Source: Blasia pusilla (Eukaryota; Marchantiophyta; Marchantiopsida; Blasiales). From it: a DNA stretch of 64,000 bases. The position numbers and the translations under genes were made by a program. Positions 21,687 to 34,550 of this stretch are shown piece by piece. The notes under the pieces were generated by a model that saw nothing but the letters and a program-made list of their open reading frames with translations, was not told where the DNA came from and ran no database searches. Position 1 is the first letter of the stretch, and every line of letters begins with the position of its first letter. The DNA is taken from the NCBI GenBank assembly GCA_050084515.1, contig CM114271.1, positions 66,092,001 through 66,156,000 of the forward strand, read 5' to 3'.

Positions 21687-24260
21687 CCTATCCATATGTA
21701 CCATCCTATGTGCGCAATATATCATGATCTAAGATTCTCTCTATCTTATCGACTCATCATCTTCCACATCATCTCTTTATCCTTATGCGGTCTGCAATCC
21801 TCTCACCCTTTTGGCCTAATCTTAAATAATGCATTTCTATTCTCACTAATTTCTAAAACTTGGTCTCTATTAAGTCTTATCTTATCACACTTAACGAGGC
21901 ATTACTACTAAGCAGGTGCATTTCCTCATGGCTAATAATAGGACTAGCTCTTGAAATATATGATACTTTTATCTTAGAGCCTATGCTTCAGACATGTGTC
22001 ACTCGGTCATGGCAGGCCACGTCTCCTAGACTATTGGAGTTGCTAGCTAGTTCTACTATAGAGCGCACTATGCATGGTTGTACTTAGAATGATGTTGGAT
22101 AACCGAGCTGATAACTCATGTTTGGTTAGTCCAATAGGTAGAGTTTCTTGTACACAAGGTGTCTTGTTGGATTTAGGAATTCAACCCTTGATGTTAAGGA
22201 GGGCAATTTTTATGCGCTTGCGCCTAACTTAAGTCAATTTTGAGCGCCATCTATTTTGGATTTAGACTTCAATAGGTGGGGCTAGTGTAACATACTTAAT
22301 CACCCAACTTGAAATAGTAGTGAGTCCCCCGTTGGAACATCTAACAGATGAGTAAGTGGTGCGGGCCAATTCTATTATGATTGATGTTGGGTCCTATGAC
22401 ATCTAGGTTGGTATTATAATTTGATGGAGTTTTCCCTAGATTATTGGTAGGAGAAAACCTCCTATAGGCAAGGATAGTAGTCTAGTGATGAAGGAGTTAG
22501 CTATCTACCAATACAATTCACTAGTTGTGTAAGAGAGCAATAACTATAAGAGACAAGGTTATCAATATTCTATGCCACCACCATGGATGAGAGATTTTAT
22601 TAAGGGGCCATGTTTAAGTAGGTGATATGCCCACAATGGATGCTCTGATGGAGAGGAGGTTCCTTTATGGTGCTTGATATGGAAATTTTGATGGAGTGTT
22701 GACAAGCATATGTAGATGACTTGGAATGAGATCTTTGTATCACGTTAACACAACTTAGAGAAGTGTGAGATAATAAAGAATGTTATATTAACTTCCTTAG
22801 ATACCATGTCAACTGTATGGCAATATTCCAAAAGGGTGTAAGAGTGTTGGATCTCTTGAGAAGAATTGTCGCTAGATTGGAAATCATGTTATAAGAAAGT
22901 CTCCATGTACAATAGTACTTATATGTGGAATAAAATGAGCTTGCAATGTGAAACTTACTACAACACATAGCTTTATTGAGGCTCCAATCGTTAGATCTCT
23001 TATTAATGACATCAATGATGGGGATATCTCACTATTGGGAGTGTGGGAGTTGTACCAAGTGGATTGAATCCATTTGGTGATTGGAGGGTTGGCTATATAA
23101 GAGTTACTCAAATACTAGACAAGGGGATGGTTTTAGGCATCTTAAATCCATGTTTTTTTGGAGTTGGTGTGTATCTTGCTATATGTAAAGAGAATTGGTC
23201 CTATTTTCCAACATATATTATAGAGAATATACGAGTTTTGGATAATCCTTAGATATGGGCAGTGACAAGTGCATACATGATTCACATATGGATCAAACTG
23301 TCATAATTCTTGGATATAGCAAGTGTGGATTCAAAAGCATATTCTCCACGTCTATGATAGATAAACTTGTTGCCACATGAGGTATTCAAGAGGATATATG
23401 CTAGATTGAAGTGACCTCCAGCTTGGTTTTTGGTGTCGATCATAACTAAGGTAACATGATGTTTGGCCTCTGTAGGAAATGGTTAACGTGGTAGGCATGC
23501 TACATGCATGAAATGCTATCCACATTGGTGAGTTTTTTTGCATGTCACGCTTATAGAGAAGGGAACCATGGCTTGGTTTGTAATGATAAGGAAAAATTCT
23601 TGGCGGAGCCTAATGTCGATGAGCAAAAACGTGATGGGATTTTCCACAAGTATGATTGTAGCACTTTCATTTTTCAAGGCATCTTGATGCCATATTTTTG
23701 GTCAAGAAATAGAATGCAATACTTGAGTGCATTCTCATTATCCCAGCCAACTACTAGGAGTAGCTGAGCTACGTTGGATGTGGTTGAGGTATATTACTTC
23801 TCAAGAACTTATGAGCCTCTTGCCTATTTAGATGGTATAGGAAGTGGTTGTGGACAAGGCCAAAGGGAGATAGGAAGAGACATACATGAACCTCTAGGAC
23901 TATGATGTAAGTACATCAAGTGATGGTACCCATAACAATAGACATGGTACATGATCCTAATCATGGAGGAGTGCCAAGAGTGGAGATGCCTAATATTGAT
24001 GTAGGTAAGTAGTCCAATATTTTTTGTACATAGTAGCAACCAAATCCTATGTTAGAGAGTCCTACCATAGTCATGATGGAGACTTGGGATCTAGAGATCA
24101 AACCCAGGTTGACAAGAGGATAAGGGCGTTGGGTATATTTGCTTTCAAAGAGTTATTAGAGCTCTTTTACCTTAAGCATGAATATTTTGGGTACACTAAG
24201 AGATATAAGGATTCACGTTGAGATGGTTTATGACACACAGATCTTTTGACAACCCTAAAT
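21687..24260. other. Decayed sequence, possibly the 5' part of gypsy copy D
   Basis: No domain can be named with confidence. The stretch runs into the RT of copy D without an obvious break, so it may hold that element's lost gag and protease. A peptide frame at 23043-23252 is the longest clean stretch (69 codons), but I do not recognise it. Confidence 0.35.
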
Positions 24261-24269
24261 ATATAGGGA

Positions 24270-27020
24270 CATAGAAAGGACTCTTATTCAGAGCAAGAGA
24301 TAAGGCTTGGTAGAGGTGGGACTAGTGGAGATGTCATGTCACATGGAGAATATGTATCTTCTACATTCATGCATATTAAGAAGGTTGTGCATGACATCTG
24401 GAGGAATAGATGAATGTATGGGGATTGATGCTCCATCAATAAGAAAATGAAGGTTGATGAGTATGCGATGCCCAATCTTTAAAAGATCTTTGCTGCTATC
24501 GATCAAAAGGTCTTTAAATCATTGGATCTTTGAGCTACATATTATCAACTAGCTGACTAGCAATTGGAGGATAGGTAGAAGATGAGATTTTGGGATATCA
24601 TTCCTTATGGGAAGGATTATTTGTAAAAATGGGAATTCTTACCATTTGGGTTGAAGAAAGCATGAATAGAGTTTTTGAGTCATGGATAGAATCTTGGAAA
24701 TTTTGTATTTTTCAAGTGTTACTTTGACGGTATTGTAATTTTTTATTCCAAAATTACGGAGCATAAGTCATATCTTATAGAGGCAGTTCAACAACTTTTA
24801 TAATTAAGATAGTTTGAAGCTGCATTGAGGTAATTGTAAGTTATGGGGAAAAAAGACAACTCGTATAATGGAGAGTGCTCAACTGTAGTATGGGTTGACA
24901 CACATTTGAGGTGTTATTTGTCCATTAATCCCTTTACACTCATTACTGATCACCAAACACTAATTAAATTGGTTGGTGGAGTCCAATAAGATTATAATGA
25001 AGCTTTCAAGATGTGCTCTATTACTGCAAGTATAGGATTCTCATATGCTATGTTGTCATGGGAGAGTCAACCACGATAAAAATGGGTTGAGTCGTTATCC
25101 ATGCTTGAATCAATGAGATGTAATTTGAGCCTTTTGGCATGGTGAGCTTGTTAAAGAGATGATTCTATGATGACATGCATATACCTATTTGAGTTTTTTT
25201 GGGTATGAAGAGCCATATAATATTGACTTTGATATTGAGCTCAAACAGAAAGTCTTTAGATTCAGAGATTGATTTGGAGGTGAGAGATAGTCGAGATATC
25301 CATGAGGATGAGGTAGCAACCTCATCCTCTTGGATATCTCATCCATATATGTGCAAGTAATCAAAGACTATAGTCTTGGAATGTTTGCAATTGGCAACAA
25401 GGTGGACACACTGTGTACAAAGAGCCTACAAAAAAATAGATAGTTGTAGTGAGATGGGACACATGTATTAAGTCTAGGAGGATGGTAGTCTACAAGTGGT
25501 GCCTCATCCTTCATAGCAAGCATGGTTAGTGCAATACGCCTATATGGAGTTGGGAAATTTTGGAGTGAAGCAAACTTATCACTTGTTGTAAGTATGATAT
25601 TGGTTATATGATATGCAAACATGTATATGAAATTTTTTCGCAAGGTGAATGGCGTGTGATAGAGTACGATCATCTTTCAATGCTTCATTTGCACGATATC
25701 ATACATAACCAATTATGGGTTCATGCTATAATGGAGTTTGGATTTTGTGCGGCCTTTATTATCGACAAAGCGTTCCAATCGATATTTGTTGATGATGGTC
25801 AAGAAATTCTTAAAGTGGATAAAATTGATTGTTTTTCCATAAAATGGAAGTATGGAAATAGCATATGTATTTCTAGATTGATTTTTGAGTCAGTATCATG
25901 CACCAATCAATATGTTGAAGAGACCAAAACATTCATTTTTTTGGGGATTTGAAGGTCTTGAGTGATCAACTATAATTGACCACCATACAACTTTGTGGGA
26001 TCATTCTTAGATGGATGGCCTAGTAGAGAAATTTATCTAGATAGTGAAGAGGAACCTCCACAAGCATGGCTTGTAGAGAGATCACCTAGAGATTCGCATT
26101 AATCGTTTGCATGGTTGGAGATCAAGATTGCATACAAACAAAGTCCGTGTCCGTAGAAATTCCTGTGTCATGCAAGTGGGCATGAGTACCCGTAGCCCAC
26201 ACTCAAGCTTGCCCAACCCACAACGTAGATTTGGACTCAACTAGACTGCACCCAATTTAGGAACTTTTTCTCTCATTTTTGCCACCCGTTTTGTAGCCCA
26301 CACGGCCCGCATAAGGCATGCAAGGTGAGCTGAGTCCGCCTTGTGCGGGCCGGTAGGAGTTTAGGATGGGCTGATACGGGCTACATGCAGAACGATCCTT
26401 GTCTGTCTCCCTTAATCCAATCCCCCATCCGTTCTTGCATCCTAAGTCTATGTGGGCCACCGGGGTACGAAGAAATCCCAGCGAGGGAACCATTGCTTGG
26501 AAACCAACATGTTTGTCCATGTTGTTGGAGATGGTAGTTGCAAGCATGTTGTATAAAATATGGATCTGCCATCGGTGTGGTTATCATAGTAGTATATGAT
26601 GGATATGTTCAAAAGGATGACACATGTCATGTTTGACTCCTCCTCTTGCTAGAGTTCCTTGGGGACTATGGATGTGTTCTCAATTTACATAGATTATGGA
26701 GTTACTAACTACAGATCTAGACATACTTAGATGACATTGGTCATATGAAGGTAATTAATGATGGGGCTACATAAGTACCAAACCATCGTACTCTTAGTAT
26801 CATACAAGTGTATGTCATGTCAGATAGAAATCAATGCATATGGCTATGGTATTAGAGGGACCTAATCACCATCTAGTGGATGATTGGAGAGCGTTTTGGT
26901 GCATGATTGTAAGTATGTGTGCATTCCATGATTTAGTGGGATTTTTCCATTTTTATGAGTATATGTATGTTGACAATAATGTGTATGTGCATGATAATTA
27001 TCACATCTTTTGTATTGGAG
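24270..27020 (+). mobile_element. Old Ty3/gypsy copy D (second family)
   Basis: Although full of stops, the + strand follows the element at 44.2-47.3 kb domain by domain. RT near 24330-24850 reads SHGEYVSSTF, YAMPNL, GKDYL, WEFLPFGLKKA, with the catalytic YIDD position degraded (CYFDGI). RNase H and linker lie near 24880-25100 (FTLITDHQTLIKLVGG). The integrase zinc-finger region lies near 25480-25640 (QYAYMELGNFGVKQTYHLL) and the integrase core to about 26125 (DGLVEKF, VKRNLHKHGL). A foreign segment then interrupts, and the C-terminal end resumes near 26700-27020, where GTGTATGTGCATGATAATTA matches the internal/LTR junction of the other copy. It is clearly older than that copy. Confidence 0.75.
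26124..26560. repeat. Insertion in copy D, sharing an end with 63.2 kb
   Basis: At about 26124 homology to gypsy stops, within the integrase core, and a more GC-rich segment follows. Its first bases (CAAGATTGCATAC, then ACAAAGTCCGTGTCC) match the reverse complement of 63260-63297. The segment contains CGGCCCGCATAAGGC and GCCTTGTGCGGGCCG, an imperfect inverted pair near 26304-26352. It ends somewhere between 26560 and 26700. It is probably a short mobile element of unknown class. Confidence 0.45.
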
Positions 27021-27049
27021 CTGAGAGTATCCATGTGACGTAGCTGGGA

Positions 27050-28800
27050 AGGTGAGAAATCGATGCCGATAGGTTTAGGAGAAGGGTAACATGAGTGTGC
27101 AAATTATCCCTTATTTTAGGCTCATTTGGAGTTTTTTTTGTAAACAAGCCTACTATTTTTTGTAAGTTCCCAAATGTTGGCTGATTAAATTTCCATTTTG
27201 GAAAGTTGGTATTGACCTATTGTCCTATGTGCATAGGTCATTGAGAAGAGAGCTCGGGGAAGGGAGAGAGAGGGTATACTCAAGGAGAAAGAGTTGGGAG
27301 AGTTCATTAGATTTCAAATATTTATGTCTAGGTTCCCACAAAGGAGATTTGGCTTTTGAGTGAAGGTTTAGAATTTTTTTTCCAAATTCTTGACCCGAGA
27401 GCATAGTCAAGGCACACACACATAAAAGGCACAAGACGTAATCTCTCTCTCAAATATGGATCGTCTATGTTATAGGTAGAGGACGACTGTGCTCTAGGGT
27501 TGAGAGTAACTTGAGACCATCCCCCACTATCCAAGGTGAGAGTTGGATTAAGGAGCTCTTGGAGAAGACCTTATGTCAATTCAACTAACCTCTTGGTCAT
27601 ATACCGCTTGAGAGAGAGAGAGAGAGAGAGAGAGATCCAATTTCCGATTTGAATGTATGAGAAAGAGCACGTGAGCTCCAAGACTTATTTGATCTTTAAT
27701 TTTCTTTCTTATAAATTAGTGATAGGTCTTGATCATGGAAGCAAGCACAATCTTCCATGCAAGCATTCCGTGCTTTAAGTTGCTTATCATGATAAAAAAA
27801 AATCAGCATGTGTATAAGTTACATTGCAATATTTTTTGTGTTAAGGAATGTAAAATGCTATACAAAGAGGAATGTTAAAATTTATTTTATCAAATATTCA
27901 TAATAACATGAAATTGTGGTCGTCGAGACTTGGACATGCAATTCTTTTCAATGAAATTTTATTCAGATCTAATTTTAGGATAATTTTCTTACATTTTCTT
28001 AATAAGAATGCATCTTTTTCATCTCACCGGCAAGTAAACTAGTTTTTGATTAGAATATTTCACTCTCCTTGCGTCTATGTATCCATATAATTAAAAAATC
28101 ACAGGGTTTGAAGAAACCTCTCACCCGTTGACATCCGTCCTCTAAAGGTTCCTATGGCATCGACATGTGTCACTTTGAAATAGAAAATTAAAATTAAAAA
28201 GAGATAACAAAGAAAATTAAACATACTAGATCTATTGGTGCTTTAATCCTTACCTCTATGTATACTTTTTCTAGTCCGGATATTTTAGAACTTCACCATT
28301 GTCTCATTAATCTCGTGTGTCTCTATAGGCTACATCATATTACTAAATACAATAATATCAAACATATATTATCACATCATAAATTAACCTCTTGTTTCCT
28401 ACCGTGATTTTTTAAGTTGTTGGAAACAACTTAAAAAATTACTCGATTTGTGCACTCTACTTAATACAGAAAGCAGCGCCCCCACAAGGGATCATGCCAA
28501 GAATGCAGTTAAGATATACACCATCCCAAACTCCCTTTTAAACTCGCTGCGCATGTGCTTGGGTGAGGATATAGAAGGTAGAATACTAATATTAACCGAT
28601 GAAGAAATTAAAAAATGAAAGAAAAGTAAAGGAAGGAAGCGAGAATAGTGTGGATAAATAAGGATTTTTGGAAGTGGAGTGTAGGTTGGTGGGGGTGGTT
28701 CATATAGGAAGGCTGCACGGGAGGAATAGAAAAGAATATTACCATTATACGGGAGGGGGAAAAGAGTGAAGCTTTAATTCATTCATTCACCATGTTAGTG
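27050..28800. other. Intergenic, no gene recognised
   Basis: AT-rich sequence without a recognisable protein or RNA gene. It contains a (GA)n run at 27610-27636. Confidence 0.45.
27610..27636. repeat. (GA)n microsatellite
   Basis: An uninterrupted run of about 13 GA units. Confidence 0.95.
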
Positions 28801-29796
28801 AATGCCGTTTACGGACGTACGTGAGGCCAGGATGGGGTGCGCGGGGATCCGACGGCGGTAAGTAGGCTAGCTCCATGAAGTCTCTCTCCAGCCACTCGTC
28901 GGACCGTGCATTCCAGATCGTGGATCCGACAGGTCCGAATGCCCGATAAGTTTATCCCACCGTGAAATTGTATCTCCGATGGGCCGTCGGAGCTACCGTC
29001 GGTCGGTCCCATTTGGAGCCCCCCGCTGGGATTGGGGAACGCTCGTCGGCGGGGGAATATGCCACCCGGGAGTCGATTTCGACCGGTGGTACCCGCCGGA
29101 GCTTGCGAGGGTTGGTAATGCCCGGCCGGCAGGAGAATCCAAGGGAATATTTCGTCCAGCGGAGTTGATTGGAAGCGGCGGACCCACCAATCAATCCGGA
29201 TGCCCCCTGGCCTCTCGTCCCAGCCACTCGTTCCACTTCCTTCTTCCCTTCCTCCACATCGACCCCTGGACAGAGGAACTCGTCGGGTCCGCCAAAGTTA
29301 CCGTTCCGCGGATGTCCATCCGTCCAAGGGCCCCGCCTCGCGGCCTGGACCCCGACCCTCCGAGGCGCTCCCGAGCCGACGACGCAACCGCTCAGCCTCG
29401 GGGCTGGCGCCAGCAGAGAACGGATTGCGCTGCTCTGCTTCCGGTTGGCTCGTTTATCTCCGTGCGTGGCGTACCCAGTTTCTGTGGTGCTCCGTGACTC
29501 TCATTTCCCCGTTCTTGGTTGTGGATAGAAGGGGAAACGAAGGCGTTCGCACAGAGAGCGAGAGACGGGGGGGAGCCGCAGTAGCAGAAGCAGCTGCAGC
29601 AACAACGGCAACAGGAGGGGGAGTGCGGGGGTCGAGAGGAGGAGAAGTGCGGAGGGGGTTGTCGTTACAGCTCACTTTCTCACTCTCTCAGCGGCTCCGA
29701 TTTTGGTTTTGAAGAGGAGCGAGAGGAGGGAGCGAGGTCGTCGAGGGAGGAGCGGAACAGAGGAGGAGGAGGAGGAGGAGGAGGAGGAGTGCAGCG
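28801..29796 (+). promoter_or_regulatory. GC-rich promoter and 5' leader of transketolase
   Basis: The base composition shifts sharply to GC-rich about 1 kb before the start codon of the transketolase gene. The palindromic pair GATAAGTTTATC at 28943-28954 contains two opposed GATAA cores, the I-box motif found in many light-regulated plant promoters. The final 250 bases are purine-rich and end in a (GAG)n run at 29758-29789 directly before the start codon, typical of a leader. A 172-codon open frame at 28979-29497 is best read as a by-product of the composition. Confidence 0.45.
29758..29789. repeat. (GAG)n microsatellite in the leader
   Basis: About ten GAG/AGG triplets lie just before the transketolase start codon at 29797, inside the presumed 5' untranslated region. 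Confidence 0.92.
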
Positions 29797-32700
29797 ATGG
29801 CGGCACTCAGGTGTAATGTAGTAGCGACGGTGGGCTCCGTCTCAGGGGTGCCACGAGCGGCCGTGCAGGCAGAGAGAGCGGTCGGCGTCGCGACACCGAG
29901 TGCGTCCCTGGGCAAGTTCTGGGGTCTGAGGAGAGTGGGCAATGCGAGGTCGACCGTCCCGGTGTCCGTTGCGCGCGTGCAGCAGCAGAAGAGCGCTGTG
30001 GTGACGAAGGCCGCGGCGGTGGAAACTTTGGAGAAGACCGACACTGCGTTGGTGGAGAAATCCATCAATACCATCCGTTTTTTGGCTATCGATGCCGTGG
30101 AGAAGGCAAATTCTGGTCATCCTGGTCTGCCAATGGGATGCGCTCCCATGGGGCACATTTTATACGATGAGGTGATGAAGTACAACCCCAAGAATCCTTA
30201 CTTCTTCAACCGCGACAGATTTGTGCTGTCAGCTGGACACGGCTGCATGCTTCAGTACGCGCTACTGCATTTGGCAGGATACGACAGTGTCCAGGTATGA
30301 AGTCGAATCCAGCTCTAACATGCCATTATGTCACACCCATATCAACTCTTTGATGATCCACTTCCTCCGTCGAGATTTATCCCAAAGTCGTGCCTGAATT
30401 GCGCCATCTTTTGATGCAATTTTCCCTTCCGCGCATGGTGGATGGAGTCTGGATGCATCTGATCATACTATTGACATTGACTTCCACATTCTCCTTTCAA
30501 AGCTTATTCTTTGGTCGGGATCACTTTGCGTTTGCTGTCGTCCAACCCGTTTTGGTATCGTCATGAAGTCTCTGCTTCGATCGCCTGTCAGTGTTGTCCT
30601 CCAATAAAATTGCTGCTGGGATCTTCCAAAAAGGATTATGTTACTTCGAAAGTCGAAAAGTACTCCTTGCCTGCGTGTGCTTTTTGTGGAAAGAAGTTTA
30701 AGACTTTCACTTTTGGCTCCACCCTCTCGGCCTGGCAAACTGGATCTGGTGCAAATTTGAAGATGCTTGCCATGCTTTTGTGCCTAATTGGATAACGAGT
30801 AAAGTTAATGATGGTAAACGAACCGAGCAGATAACATACCAACGCAAGTGATGATCGTCGGGCATCAAGTCTAACGATACCGTATCGTAAAAAATTTTCA
30901 GATGGAGGATTTAAAGCAATTTCGTCAGTGGGGAAGCAGGACCCCCGGCCACCCAGAGAACTTTGAAACCCCCGGAGTGGAGGTGACAACAGGTATCTTA
31001 ATGATATCCCGTCCAGGATGGTAGATTTAACGTTCTGAAGTGAGCTTATAGTGCGTGCCTCCAACGTGCTCAAGTCTGATCGCTGCCGAGCGAAGGTCCT
31101 CGCTGATCTCCATGTTCTGAATCACGCAGGACCTCTTGGACAAGGTATTGCAAATGCTGTTGGTTTGGCTCTTGCTGAAGCTCACTTGGGTGCAAGATAC
31201 AACAAACCAGACGCTAAAATCGTCGACCACTACACGTACGGCTACTTCCTTAGCTGGATGTTTCGGTGGCTTTAACTTCATTAGCAGTTATTGATTACAT
31301 GCAGGACAGGTGATCACTGTAGTAATTGACAGCGTATGTAGCGTTTGGAACTGAGTTCCTTGTGAAAGAGGACTAAGAGTTATCTCGTATCCATTTGGTT
31401 TATCGCCCAGGATTGGACATGACGTTTTAACTTTTGTCGGTTGGCTGGCAGGTACTGCATTCTGGGAGATGGGTGCAACATGGAGGGTATTTCTAACGAG
31501 GCAGCCTCACTAGCTGGACACTGGGGTTTGGGTAAGCTCATTGCTTTATACGACGACAACCACATTTCTATCGATGGTGATACAGAGATTGCCTTCACGG
31601 AAAGTGTTGATGCTCGATTTGAGGCTCTCGGATGGCACTGCATTTGGGTGCAAAATGGAAACACTGATTATGATGCTATCCGGGCTGCTATTGAGGAAGC
31701 AAAATCCGTCACTGACAAACCCACCATGATCAAGGTAAGCTATGAGTGTTTGTCCGACCCTTGCTTGGTCATGATTTTATCAGTGAATGTATTGGTTCTG
31801 GTTATAACAATCCACCGCTCTGTGCTTGACGCTGCCTATGACCACAGAGAGCACTGTGTTCACAGTGCTCCTCATGCCCAAAGTGGGCAAAGTTGAAACC
31901 TTTTGCAAGACACAAATGTATTTTAACACGCGCACTGAATATGTCTAATCTGCACAGGTCACGACCACTATCGGCTACGGATCACCAAACAAGGCCAACT
32001 CCTACAGTGTTCACGGATCTGCCCTAGGTGCTAAGGAAGTAGATGCTACCCGCCAGAACCTTGGATGGAACCACGAGCCGTTCCATGTTCCCGAGGAAGT
32101 GAAGAGGTAAGCTTGTAAAGTTAAATATTCGGTATGTTTTTCCCAAACTGTACTGCTGTTCAATCTCTACATTTTTCGCTTAAGAATGTAATGCCTTTGG
32201 AACGGGAGTTAACCAAGAATCTTGATGTTCCTACAGCCACTGGAGTAAGCATCTTACTGAAGGACCCGCCATTGAAGCCGCTTGGAATGAGAGCTTGTCA
32301 GCCTATGAGAAGAAATACCCCGAAGAGGCTGCTGAATTCAAGCAGCTCATATCTGGAAAGCTCCCCGAGGGCTGGGAAAAGTGCCTTCCTGTGAGTTACC
32401 GTTCGTACATCAGTGATCTGTGAATCATAGTCAACTGAAAATAATGGTTTCTTGTTCATGTCAGTTGGATCTCTCATTCGTCTTTTTGCTTATGATTCGG
32501 TGCTTCAGCGTCCATAGTCATGTCAATTATAGAGAGCATGTCAGGATTTTAGTGTGATATGACCTTGTTCATAATTTGTCGTCAGAATTTCATCTACTTT
32601 CTCTTAAAATGCGATTGCGTGGGATCTGAATTGAGTGTATGTCCTATGTCTGCAGACCTTCACTGCAGAGAACCCTGGTGATGCCACCCGTAACTTATCA

Positions 32701-33615
32701 CAGACTGTCCTGAATGCGATGGCCCGTGTATTGCCCGGTTTGATCGGAGGATCTGCTGATTTGGCCGGTTCCAACATGACTTTAATGAAGATGTTCGGGG
32801 ACTTTCAAAAGGCTACTCCCGCAGAGAGAAATCTTAGGTTTGGTGTGCGAGAGCATGCCATGGGAGCCATTGTCAACGGAATTGCCCTCCATGGAAGTGG
32901 TCTAATCCCCTACTGTGCCACTTTCTTCATATTCACAGATTATCTTCGCCCTGCCATGCGAATCTCTGCCCTGTCTGAGGCAGGTGCGATCTATGTCATG
33001 ACCCACGACTCCATTGGTTTAGGAGAAGATGGTCCTACCCATCAGCCCATCGAGCACCTGGCCAGTTTCAGGGCTATGCCCAACATGCTGATGTTCCGTC
33101 CCGCCGATGGAAATGAAACAGCCGGATCCTACAAGGTTGCCGTTGAGAGACGTAAGACCCCCTCGACTTTGGCCTTCTCCAGGCAAAAGCTCCCCCACCT
33201 TCCAGGATCCTCAATTGAAAAGACTGCCAAGGGAGGGTATATCATTGATGACAACTCCAGCGGTAACAAGCCCGACCTTATCATCATGGCTTCTGGCTCA
33301 GAAGTGGAGATCGCCATCAAGGCCGCCAACATGATCAGATCTGAGGGCAAAACAGTTCGAGTTGTATCCCTGGTCTGCTGGGAGCTGTATGAGGAGCAAT
33401 CGGACGAGTACAAGGAGAGCGTTCTGCCCGCTGCGGTGACTGCCAGAGTGAGTGTTGAGGCCGGATCTACCTTTGGATGGGAAAGATACACTGGCTCCAA
33501 GGGCCGATCTGTAGGCATTGACCGATTCGGAGCAAGCGCACCTATCGCCATTTTGTACAAGGAGTTCGGCATCAGCGCTGAGAATGTTGTGGCCAAGGCC
33601 AAGGAAATCCTTTAG
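29797..33615 (+). CDS. TKL: Plastid transketolase (7 exons)
   Basis: The enzyme moves two-carbon units between sugar phosphates, using thiamine diphosphate, in the Calvin cycle and the pentose phosphate pathway. Exons are 29797-30294, 30902-30992, 31130-31235, 31452-31734, 31958-32106, 32237-32390 and 32656-33615. All introns are GT-AG, and the sum is 2241 bases, 746 residues plus TAG, the usual length. Residues 1 to about 72 are rich in Ala, Ser, Val and Arg and poor in acids, as in a chloroplast transit peptide. Motifs: [12 protein letters not shown] (103-114); LSAGHG (144-149); [11 protein letters not shown] (198-208); the thiamine diphosphate motif from GDG (237-239) to N268; [10 protein letters not shown] (488-497) with E493 matching the catalytic glutamate; and [15 protein letters not shown] (544-558). 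All exons join in frame without stops. I infer a working gene, probably light-regulated. Confidence 0.97.
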
Positions 33616-34307
33616 ATTGTCACAAGTCAATCTCCTGACCTACCTGAAGGTGGGTGTTAGTGTCTGAGTGTAGGTATAGGTGGATGAGGAAAGTGAGTGG
33701 CCATCACAGCCCATAAGCTTTCCCGGCAAAGTCTAGCTCGGATCCTCGGATATAATCCATGATTTGCACAATTCAAGGAGAGGTTGAGTCCCAAGAAATA
33801 TCAGCGAAGCAGGTACAAATTGAATGTACGTAGTATGGCTTGGGCTCGACTATCTCACCAGTGTACACCTGTAAACCATCTCCACCCTTCCCGTCTGCAA
33901 GGGATTTTCTCACCTTCTGAGGTGTTGACACTGCCACAAGGCATTGGAGGCTCTTCGACCCGTAGGAGTATGTAGCCAAGAACAAACTGTGTAGTCGATA
34001 GAGTGAACTGTGGATAGGAGTCGCTCGAGGATTGCCCAAATAGTTTTCTCGCTGGTGCAGTACGATTCTCTCGAGTCGGGAGAAGTTTTTCGTGCGCAAA
34101 ACACAATGTGGTGTATGTGTCGAATACGCTTTCGCAAAATACATATGGCTCTACCAAAATTTATTGACGTCTTCTGATTTCTGCATTAATCACAACTTTT
34201 TTTGAAGCGATCTCTACAGTTGTGAGGACATCTCCAATCGGTGGCCCCCGTCTAACGTATCAGAGGGTGGCTCCACCGCCTCAGACTATGGTCGTTACTT
34301 CTTGTTC
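33616..34307. other. 3' untranslated region and flank of transketolase
   Basis: This is non-coding sequence after the stop. No clear AATAAA signal was fixed. Open frames on the - strand at 33773-34157 overlap each other and encode nothing recognisable. Confidence 0.4.
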
Positions 34308-34550
34308 TTTTGGCAGGAAATGGGTATCCTGCCATTCGCCCATCGTTAAGTTCAAGAGAAGTAGGTTGACCGTATCTGTGTTGAAGTGGACGGACAAATC
34401 GAAGGCGGACGGCCCTCAATTTTTTGGCAGGAAATGGGGTAGTGCCACTCGTACACACTCGCCCATCCCACGAGAAGCTCAAGACAAGTAGGTTGACCGT
34501 ATGTGAGTCCAAGCGGACGGACAAACGAAGGCGGACGGCCTTCGATTTCA
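34308..34550. repeat. Tandem duplication, period about 115 bp
   Basis: Two copies start TTTGGCAGGAAATGGG, at 34308 and 34423. Each contains AAGTAGGTTGACCGTAT and ends with GAAGGCGGACGGCC and a CTTCGAT or CTCAAT tail. The second is slightly longer. The units are GC-richer than their surroundings. No gene is visible in them. Confidence 0.88.

Noticed and set aside
28979-29497. 172-codon frame upstream of transketolase
   Set aside because: It lies in GC-rich promoter sequence where stops are rare, is matched by open frames on other frames and the other strand, and has no recognisable domain or exon structure.
33129-33602. 157-codon - strand frame
   Set aside because: Antisense shadow of transketolase exon 7.
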